Source of the DNA: S012-113 sp039714715
Lineage (GTDB): Bacteria > Bacteroidota > Bacteroidia > Cytophagales > Cyclobacteriaceae
DNA length: 8,832 bases
NCBI GenBank assembly: GCA_039714715.1
Contig: JBDLIU010000187.1
Location: 1-8,832 of the forward strand
Direction of reading: 5' to 3'
Made by a program: the position numbers and the translations under genes. Positions within the stretch are counted from its first letter, which is position 1. Every line of letters begins with the position of its first letter. The notes beneath the pieces were generated by a model, which ran no database searches, was not told where the DNA came from, and was given only the letters and a program-made list of their open reading frames with translations. Below, piece after piece: positions 1 through 6,280 of the stretch.

Positions 1-1179
1 TTAGTTAAGCTTATTTTCTTTCAGGATGTGGTGATTTTTTCCAGAATGATGGATTCCACATTCGATATGGCAAAAACAGGCTTCGAAATATCCCTGGGTT
101 TAACCGGTATTCTTACGCTATGGCTCGGTCTAATGAAAGTAGGTGAAAAGGGAGGCGTTATCAGAATATTCTCTAAAGTAATGGGGCCATTGTTTAACAG
201 GTTGCTGCCGGATATACCCAAGAACCACCCGGTTATCGGCTCTATGATGATGAATGTTACAGCTAACATGATGGGACTGGATAATGCCGCAACACCTTTA
301 GGTTTAAAAGCCATGCAGCAACTGCAGGAGCTAAACCCAAAGAAAGATACGGCCTCGAATGCCCAGATTATGTTCCTGGTTTTAAACACAGCAGGTATTG
401 CCCTCCTACCCATAAGTATCATGGTGTTTCGTAAAACCATGGGTGCGGAAAACCCCTCTGATGTTCTAATACCTATTATATTATCAACCTTTAGTGCGGC
501 AATGGGTGGAATGATCGTTGTTGCTATATACCAAAGAATTAACCTGCTTCAACCGGTAATTCTTGCCTATGTAGGTGGTTTAGGATTAATGATCTTTGGG
601 ATAGTATATTATTTTACCAGTATCCCTAAAGAGCAGGTGGCCGTAGTATCAGGGTTAGTCAGCAATATTTTATTGTTTACAATCATAATCACCTTTATTG
701 GGCTTGCTGTCAGGAAAAGAGTTAATATTTATGATACCTTTATTGAAGGGGCCGTTGAGGGCTTTAAGATAGCCGTTAAGATTATCCCCTATCTCGTTTC
801 AATATTGGTGGCAATAGGGGTATTCCGTGCGTCAGGAGCCATGGATGCCGTTATTGGTGGTATCGCATTTGTGCTTGAATCAATAAACGTTAATACTGAT
901 TTCGTAGCTGCCCTACCTACAGCACTTATGAAACCATTAAGCGGCAGTGGCGCTCGTGGTTTGATGGTTGAAACAATGGCTACCTATGGTGCTGACTCCT
1001 TTGTAGGCCGTATTGCTTGCATTGTGCAAGGTTCAACCGATACAACATTTTATATTATTGCCGTTTATTTTGGCTCTGTAAATATTAAAAACATTAGATA
1101 TGCCATTGGTGCAGGACTGATAGCAGATTTAATTGGTATTACAGCCGCGATCTTAATAGGATATATGTTCTTCCATTAG
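1..1179 (+). CDS. Nucleoside-recognition (Gate-domain) inner-membrane protein, SpmA-SpmB-like, 5' partial
   Basis: The frame is open from base 1 to the TAG at 1177-1179, giving 392 visible residues, so the gene enters from the left edge. GTG codons at 28 and 31 are not convincing starts, because the residues before them (LVKLIFFQ) look like the end of a first membrane segment; by family memory perhaps 15-20 residues are missing. The protein is very hydrophobic, with several predicted membrane helices. Two Gate-type modules are visible: an SpmA-like one around visible residues 82-113 (MMMN, then ANMMGLDNAATPLGLKAM) and an SpmB-like one around 305-351 (PLSGSGARG, then QGSTDTTFY). In Bacillus SpmA and SpmB are separate proteins tied to spore-core dehydration; fused forms occur in non-sporulating Bacteroidota, where the substrate is unknown. 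Nucleoside or peptide transport is only inferred from the family name. A lipoprotein gene follows after 12 nt and is probably cotranscribed. Confidence 0.88.
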   Translation, partial: LVKLIFFQDVVIFSRMMDSTFDMAKTGFEISLGLTGILTLWLGLMKVGEKGGVIRIFSKVMGPLFNRLLPDIPKNHPVIGSMMMNVTANMMGLDNAATPLGLKAMQQLQELNPKKDTASNAQIMFLVLNTAGIALLPISIMVFRKTMGAENPSDVLIPIILSTFSAAMGGMIVVAIYQRINLLQPVILAYVGGLGLMIFGIVYYFTSIPKEQVAVVSGLVSNILLFTIIITFIGLAVRKRVNIYDTFIEGAVEGFKIAVKIIPYLVSILVAIGVFRASGAMDAVIGGIAFVLESINVNTDFVAALPTALMKPLSGSGARGLMVETMATYGADSFVGRIACIVQGSTDTTFYIIAVYFGSVNIKNIRYAIGAGLIADLIGITAAILIGYMFFH

Positions 1180-1191
1180 ACATTAATAGAA

Positions 1192-1632
1192 ATGAAAAAA
1201 TACACCACCCTCTTATTCATGGCAGGCACTATTCTTTTGATGATATCATGTAGTGATATGACTGAGAGGATTCCCAAAGATCGATTTATAGGAAAGTGGG
1301 AATTGGTTGGACGAAGTATGTTTGAAGGCATAGAGGTTGAAATATATCAGGAAGATGGAGCAATGTATGGCCGAATTATCAAACTCAATGATAATAAGTA
1401 TGTGAAAATGTTCCTGGAAATTGATGATACATGGATTTCTGGTATTACCAGGGGATCAAACTACGAATTTGCCATTACAGAGAAACGAATCGGAAGTCCC
1501 TTATTTTCGATTTATGGGATATCAACCAGTGATAAATACAGTGTACAATTTATTGATGAAAACACATTCGCCCTTGGTGATAAAGGAAGAGATCCGTTGA
1601 AATCATCGATAAAATATGTAAGAATTGAATAG
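1192..1632 (+). CDS. Small lipoprotein, lipocalin-like/DUF2147-like, function unknown
   Basis: The 146-residue product opens with a lipoprotein signal peptide: MKK, a hydrophobic stretch at 7-18, then a lipobox LMIS-C with the acylated cysteine at residue 20. SDMTE after the cysteine is compatible with export to the outer membrane in this phylum. The mature part (about 32-146) starts FIGKWEL and continues with alternating strands (VEIYQEDGAMYGRI, YSVQFIDENTFAL), a pattern reminiscent of small lipocalin-like or DUF2147 beta-barrels that begin with a G-x-W motif. I cannot assign it to a named family with certainty and propose no ligand. ATG at 1192 is chosen because it directly precedes the basic signal-peptide end; the leader is A-rich without a clear Shine-Dalgarno. 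It lies 12 nt after the Gate-domain gene, so the two are probably one transcript, and it converges with the nucleotidyltransferase gene on the other strand. Confidence 0.8.
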   Translation: MKKYTTLLFMAGTILLMISCSDMTERIPKDRFIGKWELVGRSMFEGIEVEIYQEDGAMYGRIIKLNDNKYVKMFLEIDDTWISGITRGSNYEFAITEKRIGSPLFSIYGISTSDKYSVQFIDENTFALGDKGRDPLKSSIKYVRIE

Positions 1633-1654
1633 TAGTAGCTTATAGCTCATTACC

Positions 1655-2140
1655 CTATTTATCCCTGTTTTTTAGAGACTGAATAAACTTTAAATCTTCT
1701 TCATCACGGGATTTTTTTCTGCTTTTTATAGCTTCCTTTTTAAGAAGCTCCAGGTCTTCCAAACCAATTACATTAATTTCTAATCCTTCAACCTTTTTTC
1801 TAATAGATCTCTTAAAAGCATATTTAAAATCAACTATTCCAACCTCCTTTAAAAGCTTAATTCTTAAAGGTGGATCACCTATACCAACCATTTTGGGTAC
1901 CAGAAACATTTCTTCATCTAAATTTCCTTCTCGGATACCATAATAAATACATGCTTTTTTTAAGCTTTTCGCATTCTCTAGTGTTGTGTTTATATAGATA
2001 TCCATATCTCTGGTACTCCTAATGTGCCCATATGAACCCATAGCATACCCACCAATCAGCATATATTCTACATCAAACTTATTTAGTGCATTAATAAAGT
2101 CTTGAAAATGTGAAGGAAAATGAGTGTTACTAATCTTCAT
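1655..2140 (-). CDS. Mnt/AbiEii-like nucleotidyltransferase, possibly catalytically altered
   Basis: With ATG at 2140 the product is 161 residues. A TTG two codons upstream (2146) is the other possible start, but the ATG is preferred because translation there can couple to the upstream 66-aa gene, which it overlaps by 11 nt. The polymerase-beta-type nucleotidyltransferase signature is clear: LIGG at 28-31 followed by RSTRDMDIYI at 41-50, with D45 and D47 as metal-binding carboxylates. The C-terminal part (NVIGLEDLELLKKEAIKSR, then RDEEDLKFI) matches the usual region where a helix ends in K-x-DL-D-type residues. The strand that usually carries a third Asp (typically R-I-D-L-L) reads R93-I94-K95-L96-L97 here. 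Such proteins serve as antitoxins (MNT, paired with HEPN), toxins (AbiEii) or resistance enzymes; no HEPN partner is visible. The region looks AT-rich: about 28-33 percent G+C in two 60-base lines counted by hand, against 40 percent in one line of the DUF5686 gene. Confidence 0.82.
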   Translation of the reverse strand: MKISNTHFPSHFQDFINALNKFDVEYMLIGGYAMGSYGHIRSTRDMDIYINTTLENAKSLKKACIYYGIREGNLDEEMFLVPKMVGIGDPPLRIKLLKEVGIVDFKYAFKRSIRKKVEGLEINVIGLEDLELLKKEAIKSRKKSRDEEDLKFIQSLKNRDK

Positions 2141-2330
2141 CCTCAATAAAGTAAATATTCTTTTTAACAGGATAATTATATATATCTATTCCAGCCATAA
2201 GAAAATTAACTGCAATGTGATTACAGTAGTCTATCAGGTTCTCTCCAATGGTCTTGTCTTGAGCAACCCGAAGTTCAACCTCCAACTGATTCTCATCTTC
2301 TTCAATAAATGATATTTTTCTAGTATTCAT
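2130..2330 (-). CDS. Small 66-aa protein encoded directly before the nucleotidyltransferase
   Basis: I do not recognise a named family. The product is acidic at both ends: MNTRKISFIEEDENQLEVE at the start and IYFIEDED at the end. The middle (residues 27-58) looks helical and ends in MAGIDIYNYPVKKN, with no signal peptide or membrane segment. It is believed to be real because its TAG at 2130-2132 overlaps the nucleotidyltransferase start by 11 nt, because it begins with ATG at 2330 just downstream of a promoter-like sequence, and because the antisense frame here has no comparable support. A short cytoplasmic protein coupled to a nucleotidyltransferase suggests a partner or regulator of that enzyme, as in two-gene toxin-antitoxin modules, but this is inference from gene order only. 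The leader is A-rich (GAAAAAAA before the ATG), with no good Shine-Dalgarno. Confidence 0.65.
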   Translation of the reverse strand: MNTRKISFIEEDENQLEVELRVAQDKTIGENLIDYCNHIAVNFLMAGIDIYNYPVKKNIYFIEDED

Positions 2331-2359
2331 TTTTTTTCAACCTGCCTCTATCTTAATGG

Positions 2360-2391
2360 AAAAGATACTTCGCTTCACTCAGTATGACAAA
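2360..2391 (-). promoter_or_regulatory. Candidate Bacteroidota-type promoter for the 66-aa/nucleotidyltransferase pair
   Basis: On the minus strand TTTG (2388-2391) is followed after 20 nt by TATCTTTT (2360-2367). The Bacteroidota sigma-ABfr consensus is TTTG, about 19-21 nt, TAnnTTTG, so this matches the -33 box fully and the -7 box at 5 of 6 fixed positions. A start near 2353 would leave a leader of about 24 nt before the ATG at 2330. The spacer coincides with the repeat-like element at 2364-2388. The motif is short and the region AT-rich, so chance is possible. Confidence 0.35.
2364..2388. repeat. Repeat-like intergenic element with imperfect dyad
   Basis: The 25-base stretch contains the inverted pair ATACT (2365-2369) and AGTAT (2381-2385) around an 11-base loop, with GTCATACTGAG/GCGAAGTATC character on the minus strand. 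Elements of the form GTCAT-CTGAG...GAAG-ATC are, from memory, widely dispersed between genes in Bacteroidota and some other bacteria. Only one copy is present in this window, so its repeat nature is inferred from resemblance. It sits alone in the 83-base gap between the DUF5686 gene and the 66-aa gene. Confidence 0.4.
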
Positions 2392-2413
2392 ACTGCATAA
2401 TTATCATACAACA

Positions 2414-4912
2414 TTATAGCGTAAAGTAGAAACCTATTTTCACGCCAAATTTATTCCCTTCATTATCCAACTCAGTAAGTCGGTGAATGAATTTAATTTG
2501 AACAATCTTTAAAATATTTTCTACGCCATATCCTAATTCAATATAAGGCTTGCCATCCAATGATTTGAATGCCTGTACAGGGTCTCCGTTAACATCTAGC
2601 TCAGGAACGATAATATCAATGTTTTCCTGTCTCACGCCTCCTACCAACACTCTTGCTTCTCCGTATAACCGTAGCTTAAGATATTTCATAAGTGGCACCC
2701 TATTCATTATTGCTCCGTTAAAATGGTGTCTATAAGTGGCAGACGCATACCGGTCGCTTGTAAACTCGAAATTATTCATCAAACTATAAGCTCTTACAGA
2801 ATAAAAAGGTGTTTCATTACCCAGGTGATTTTCCAATAAAGGATACGGTATTGTACCAAAAATATATTCTCCATCCAGGGTAAGTAGTGATGTGCCCATC
2901 TGCCCCATTTTAAACTTCTTAATAATATTTAAACCGAGCTTATGATAGGAAAAATCACTATTCAGAATTCCTTTTAACCCGGCAGTATATCTTAGCGTGA
3001 ACACCGGATACTGATTATAACCTGAAGAAGTCCTGTAGTTATCATCAATCACATAACGTCTATTTTTAGCCCATTCGAGTTTCAGCTTTACTTCAGAGGC
3101 ATTAATTTCCTGCTTAATTTTACCGGGATCATTTTCCGGGTCTGCATAATAGTTGAAATCAAAGAGTGGTTGCATATAATCATGCCTGAGCGCCAAACGC
3201 ATGTTAATGTCACGAATCAACTGGTGTTCAATATTAAATTGGTATTTATCATGCATAAATGGCTTTCTCAATACCCCCAACCTTGTAAAAGCATAAAAAG
3301 ACACCTGCCCTTCTATTGGCTCAAAAAGAAAATATACAGGGTCAATCTCGCGTGATACAATACTTCCTAACTTAAGCCATGGTTTACGGGAAGCTACATA
3401 ATCCAGACCAAAAGAATATTTCCATTCTTCATCCTGAAAACCGTAGCCTCCATAAGCCTTTATTACAAATCTTCTACTGAACTGGTAATTGGTTTTACCA
3501 CCAAAGCCTAACCTTAATCCTTCTACGTCATTATAAGATAGAAATAGCGGATACGGGCCAAGATCCACCTTGCCCCATTTGTAATAACCTGAGTAAGCCA
3601 GCTTGGTGATATCTGTGTATGCTTTTACCACAGGTATCCGGTTGAGTGTATCAACCATCTTGTAAACATTAATCTCGGTTTCACTAAGTTCTTCATGGCG
3701 CATATTCTGCCAGTAAACCTTATCGCTTTGCCTTACTTCCTCATCAGTTTCAAGGGCTTGTTCATAAAACCGGTCATCCTTAGGCTGGTTTACCACTATT
3801 TTGTCAATAGATGTATAAGACTTAGCCAGTAATCCTGCTGATTCTATGGAAGGCTGCATCAGGTCTACAAGTACCCTGGTTTTATGAGGAAGCCAGGGAC
3901 CTGCTTCTGTTTTAATAAGTTCTTGCTGAACCCTCATTTTTTCAACAAAATTGAGGTTAGCAGACCTGGGTACTGCGGCATCGATCTGTTTTAATGCATA
4001 GTCTTCTTTGGTAATCCATATAGTGCCTGCAAATGCCAGATCGTGTTTACGCTTTGGAAAATAGTCGATTCTATAACAGAAATCATCTCCTACATAAACA
4101 CTATCAATCAGGTCATATTCATAGATCCCTTTCCAGCTATTGGCAATGGGCGAAGCAAATTCCTTTTCAATAATAGTTAAGAAATTCTCATAAAAATTAT
4201 ACTCCTGAAAAGTAGAACCAATAATATATGATGTAGTTGTGCCATCGGTGAGGCCAAGGCCTGTTACATTGGTTTTAATAATGTATTCATGACGCATAGA
4301 AGGCCTATTCTTAGCATAGTAGTTAGAAATTGCTTCTGAGAAAAACACAGGTAATATGGGTTTGCCATTCTCGCCTGCAATAGTTTGGATGCTATCCAGC
4401 ACGTTAGTAATGTTTTTTATCAGTTTCTTTTCTCTGAACTTTTCTGACATATTATCAATATCCAGCTCAATTTTGGTATAGGCTTCATATTGGTAAGCAT
4501 CCAGACTACGTTTATCGTTCTGCTTTTTATGCTTAACAACCTGACGAAGTATTTTAAATGCCGGATTTTCTCCTGGATACACCACCAACTCTGTCAGCCT
4601 GATAACATCCTGAAGTAACTGAATATTGACTTCCTGTTTTCTGCCTCTAACAACAGGAACTCGTTTCTCCCCGTAACCAACGTAGCTAATAATTAATGTG
4701 TCTACAGGAGTTGTTGTAGAGAGGTTGAAATCGCCATCAAAGGTAGTTGTAGTTCCAATCTGAGTGCCCTTGAAAACTATATTTGCGAAAGGGATAGGAT
4801 CACCTGTCTCAGCATCCTTTACCTTACCGTAGACTTCTGTTCGTTGAGCAAAGAGTGTGGTAGCAAATACTTGCAGCAATCCCAACAACACATACCTCAA
4901 CATAATTTTCAT
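2414..4912 (-). CDS. DUF5686 outer-membrane protein with N-terminal carboxypeptidase-regulatory-like domain
   Basis: The 832-residue product starts with a signal peptide (MKIMLRYVLLGLLQVFATT, probable cleavage after LFA at residue 22). Residues about 24-110 form a CarboxypepD_reg-like beta-sandwich (EVYGKVKDAETGDPIPFANI, then GTTTTFDGDFNL and ISYVGYGEKRV), the plug-proximal domain also seen in SusC-type receptors. The remainder matches the DUF5686 architecture, with a periplasmic region to about residue 400 and then alternating aromatic strands of a probable outer-membrane beta-barrel, closing with KIGFYFTL. There is no TonB box or receptor plug that I can see, so it is not called a TonB-dependent receptor. 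Family members are conserved in Bacteroidota, but their substrate is unknown. ATG at 4912 is preferred over the ATG three codons in, since it gives a basic signal-peptide end; an inverted repeat covers it. The gene lies 51 nt after the DUF218 gene. Confidence 0.9.
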   Translation of the reverse strand: MKIMLRYVLLGLLQVFATTLFAQRTEVYGKVKDAETGDPIPFANIVFKGTQIGTTTTFDGDFNLSTTTPVDTLIISYVGYGEKRVPVVRGRKQEVNIQLLQDVIRLTELVVYPGENPAFKILRQVVKHKKQNDKRSLDAYQYEAYTKIELDIDNMSEKFREKKLIKNITNVLDSIQTIAGENGKPILPVFFSEAISNYYAKNRPSMRHEYIIKTNVTGLGLTDGTTTSYIIGSTFQEYNFYENFLTIIEKEFASPIANSWKGIYEYDLIDSVYVGDDFCYRIDYFPKRKHDLAFAGTIWITKEDYALKQIDAAVPRSANLNFVEKMRVQQELIKTEAGPWLPHKTRVLVDLMQPSIESAGLLAKSYTSIDKIVVNQPKDDRFYEQALETDEEVRQSDKVYWQNMRHEELSETEINVYKMVDTLNRIPVVKAYTDITKLAYSGYYKWGKVDLGPYPLFLSYNDVEGLRLGFGGKTNYQFSRRFVIKAYGGYGFQDEEWKYSFGLDYVASRKPWLKLGSIVSREIDPVYFLFEPIEGQVSFYAFTRLGVLRKPFMHDKYQFNIEHQLIRDINMRLALRHDYMQPLFDFNYYADPENDPGKIKQEINASEVKLKLEWAKNRRYVIDDNYRTSSGYNQYPVFTLRYTAGLKGILNSDFSYHKLGLNIIKKFKMGQMGTSLLTLDGEYIFGTIPYPLLENHLGNETPFYSVRAYSLMNNFEFTSDRYASATYRHHFNGAIMNRVPLMKYLKLRLYGEARVLVGGVRQENIDIIVPELDVNGDPVQAFKSLDGKPYIELGYGVENILKIVQIKFIHRLTELDNEGNKFGVKIGFYFTL

Positions 4913-4942
4913 AGATTAGAATTTCGGCCTTAGGTAATCTAT
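4911..4942 (-). promoter_or_regulatory. Inverted repeat overlapping the DUF5686 start codon
   Basis: ATAGATTA (4911-4918) and TAATCTAT (4935-4942) are perfect 8-base reverse complements separated by 16 bases. In the minus-strand transcript the downstream arm ends in the first two bases of the DUF5686 AUG, so a hairpin would partly cover the initiation site. The stem is almost all A-U and therefore weak; a regulatory role is inference only. Confidence 0.25.
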
Positions 4943-4943
4943 A

Positions 4944-4975
4944 CGAAATTACCAATTTAACGTTCAATTGCCAAT
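4944..4975 (-). promoter_or_regulatory. Weak candidate promoter for the DUF5686 gene
   Basis: On the minus strand ATTG (4972-4975), 20 nt, then TAATTTCG (4944-4951) resembles the Bacteroidota TTTG/TAnnTTTG pattern with one mismatch in each box. It lies 32 nt before the ATG. The AT-rich context makes chance matches likely, and the gene may instead be read from the upstream parC-trmH-elyC unit. Confidence 0.2.
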
Positions 4976-4979
4976 TGAA
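4963..4979. repeat. 17-base near-perfect palindrome at the end of the DUF218 gene
   Basis: TTCAATTG (4963-4970) and CAATTGAA (4972-4979) are exact reverse complements around a single base, and the TGA stop of the DUF218 gene (4964-4966) lies inside. A one-base loop cannot form an RNA hairpin without opening inner pairs, and there is no following U-tract on the minus strand, so it is not a standard terminator. As a DNA palindrome it could be a protein-binding site, or chance. Confidence 0.3.
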
Positions 4980-5593
4980 TCTAACTGTGGCCTTCTTTTT
5001 AAAACATATAAATCAATTACCGCTAAAGGTCTCGCAAAGAATTCACGTATTAACACTTTGGGCTTATTGGGTGATATTACATGGTTGGTCACTCTTACAA
5101 TGGCGTCAAGATCGAAATACCAGCTAATAAACAGAGCACGGTATGCATGAAATTCCTGGGTAATGATGATCAGCTTTTCCTCTTTGTAAACTTCCTTGCT
5201 TCTCACAATTGAATCCAGTGTGCGGTCACCACTGTCATCATCAATCATAACAGAATCCGGAATCCCAAGAGTTTTCAGGGCATTGCGCATCATATCAGGT
5301 TCATTATAATACTTTGTTTTGGAACCACTCAGTATAATCCTCTTGATCCTGCCCTTCTGATAGATTCTATTTGCAGTGGCTATACGTTCATAAAAAAAAG
5401 AATTCTTCCCTCCGTCTATGGTTTTATCGCTGGTTCCCAGAATCAATAGTGTCCTTTCGCCATCATCAAATAAATCATCGTGGTTGTAAACAAGACTTCT
5501 GGTACTGCCAACAATCCATACGTTCGCAAATAAGATGAATACAAACACAGTTGAGAGTATCCAAACCAATATTCTGCCAACTTTTCTAATCAA
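4964..5593 (-). CDS. DUF218 (ElyC/SanA/YdcF family) inner-membrane-anchored protein
   Basis: The 209-residue product has one N-terminal membrane segment at about 8-28 (ILVWILSTVFVFILFANVWI) after a basic IRK start, then a DUF218 domain from about 46 to 185. Family landmarks are LLILGTSD at 49-56, ILSGSKTKYYNEPDMM at 87-102, the GIPDSVMIDDDS stretch at 110-121 followed by T125-x-D127-S128, and IITQEFHAYRA at 143-153. SanA and ElyC of E. coli affect envelope permeability and peptidoglycan synthesis; the biochemical activity is not settled. The only upstream-compatible start is TTG at 5593: going further upstream in the same frame meets the TAA of the methyltransferase after two codons, and the first ATG lies deep inside the domain. 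The gene starts 6 nt after the methyltransferase, pointing to one operon. Confidence 0.85.
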   Translation of the reverse strand: MIRKVGRILVWILSTVFVFILFANVWIVGSTRSLVYNHDDLFDDGERTLLILGTSDKTIDGGKNSFFYERIATANRIYQKGRIKRIILSGSKTKYYNEPDMMRNALKTLGIPDSVMIDDDSGDRTLDSIVRSKEVYKEEKLIIITQEFHAYRALFISWYFDLDAIVRVTNHVISPNKPKVLIREFFARPLAVIDLYVLKRRPQLDSIGN

Positions 5594-5599
5594 CTTAGT

Positions 5600-6280
5600 T
5601 TATTTTTTATTGAGTAAATACTTTTCTATCACATCATCTGACCTTCTAACTACCTTTTTATACCAGGATAATCTAATATTCTCCTTTTCTTCTTCAGTTA
5701 GTTGCCAATTGAAATCTGAATTGTGAAGATCGGTAGTAATTTGGTAAAGACAAATAGCAGCACTAACAGAAAGGTTAAAACTTTCAGTAAAACCATGCAT
5801 CGGGATTGTCAGGTATTCGTCAACATTATCCATCGCATAGTCACTTAGACCAGTTTCTTCAGTACCAAAAATTAAAGCGACAGGCTGATCAATCTTAAAC
5901 TCATTTAACGAAACACCTTGTTCATGAGGTGTTGTTCCAACCAACTTATATCCCTTATTTCGCAATTCTTTAAAGCAAGCTTGAGTGCTGTTCTCAGGAT
6001 CATTGTGTTTTATTATATCAACCCATTTGCTGGATCCTTGTAAAACCTGTGGATTCACATCATATTTATTACGCCCTTCAATTATATGGACTTCCTGTAT
6101 GCCATAACAATCAGCAGATCGTATAACTGCACTGGCATTATGGGGCTGATAGATATCCTCAAGGGCAATCGTAACAAAATTGGTGCGCAAAGACAATACC
6201 TTATCAATCAAATCAAGCTTATGCTGAGTAATAAACGTTGACAAGTAGTCAATAACCTCCTTTTGCCTGCCTTCAATCAT
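5600..6280 (-). CDS. trmH: TrmH-type tRNA (Gm18) 2'-O-methyltransferase (SpoU family)
   Basis: The 226-residue protein is about the size of E. coli TrmH and carries the three SpoU motifs: motif 1 at 41-60 (E41-D42, PHNASAVIR at 46-54), motif 2 at 135-148 (LIFGTEETGLSDYA) and motif 3 at 158-178 (IPMHGFTESFNLSVSAA). R54, E140, S166 and N168 occupy positions that act in catalysis or S-adenosylmethionine binding in TrmH. The helix at 1-34 and the C-terminal helical extension from about 190 fit the TrmH subgroup, which methylates the 2'-O of G18 in the tRNA D-loop through a deep-trefoil-knot dimer. Modified position is inferred from the family; a related SpoU enzyme with another RNA target is possible. 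Its ATG overlaps the parC TAA by one base (TAATG), so translation is probably coupled. Confidence 0.88.
   Translation of the reverse strand: MIEGRQKEVIDYLSTFITQHKLDLIDKVLSLRTNFVTIALEDIYQPHNASAVIRSADCYGIQEVHIIEGRNKYDVNPQVLQGSSKWVDIIKHNDPENSTQACFKELRNKGYKLVGTTPHEQGVSLNEFKIDQPVALIFGTEETGLSDYAMDNVDEYLTIPMHGFTESFNLSVSAAICLYQITTDLHNSDFNWQLTEEEKENIRLSWYKKVVRRSDDVIEKYLLNKK

Noticed and set aside
28..33. GTG codons as the start of the Gate-domain gene
   Set aside because: The frame stays open to base 1 and the upstream residues look like part of a first membrane helix, so the gene is treated as cut by the window edge.
21..440. Minus-strand 139-aa open frame
   Set aside because: It lies opposite the well-supported Gate-domain gene, whose sequence matches a known family; no domain or leader supports the antisense frame.
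1637..1647. AGCT-TAT-AGCT as a bidirectional terminator between the convergent genes
   Set aside because: A 4-base stem with a 3-base loop and no T-tract on the plus strand is too weak to call.
2124..2312. Plus-strand 62-aa frame opposite the 66-aa gene
   Set aside because: It has no leader signals and runs against the gene overlap that supports the minus-strand 66-aa protein.
4968..5713. 12-base direct repeat TTGCCAATTGAA at 4968-4979 and 5702-5713
   Set aside because: The second copy lies inside trmH coding sequence and encodes ordinary residues; AT-rich 12-mers can recur by chance over this distance.
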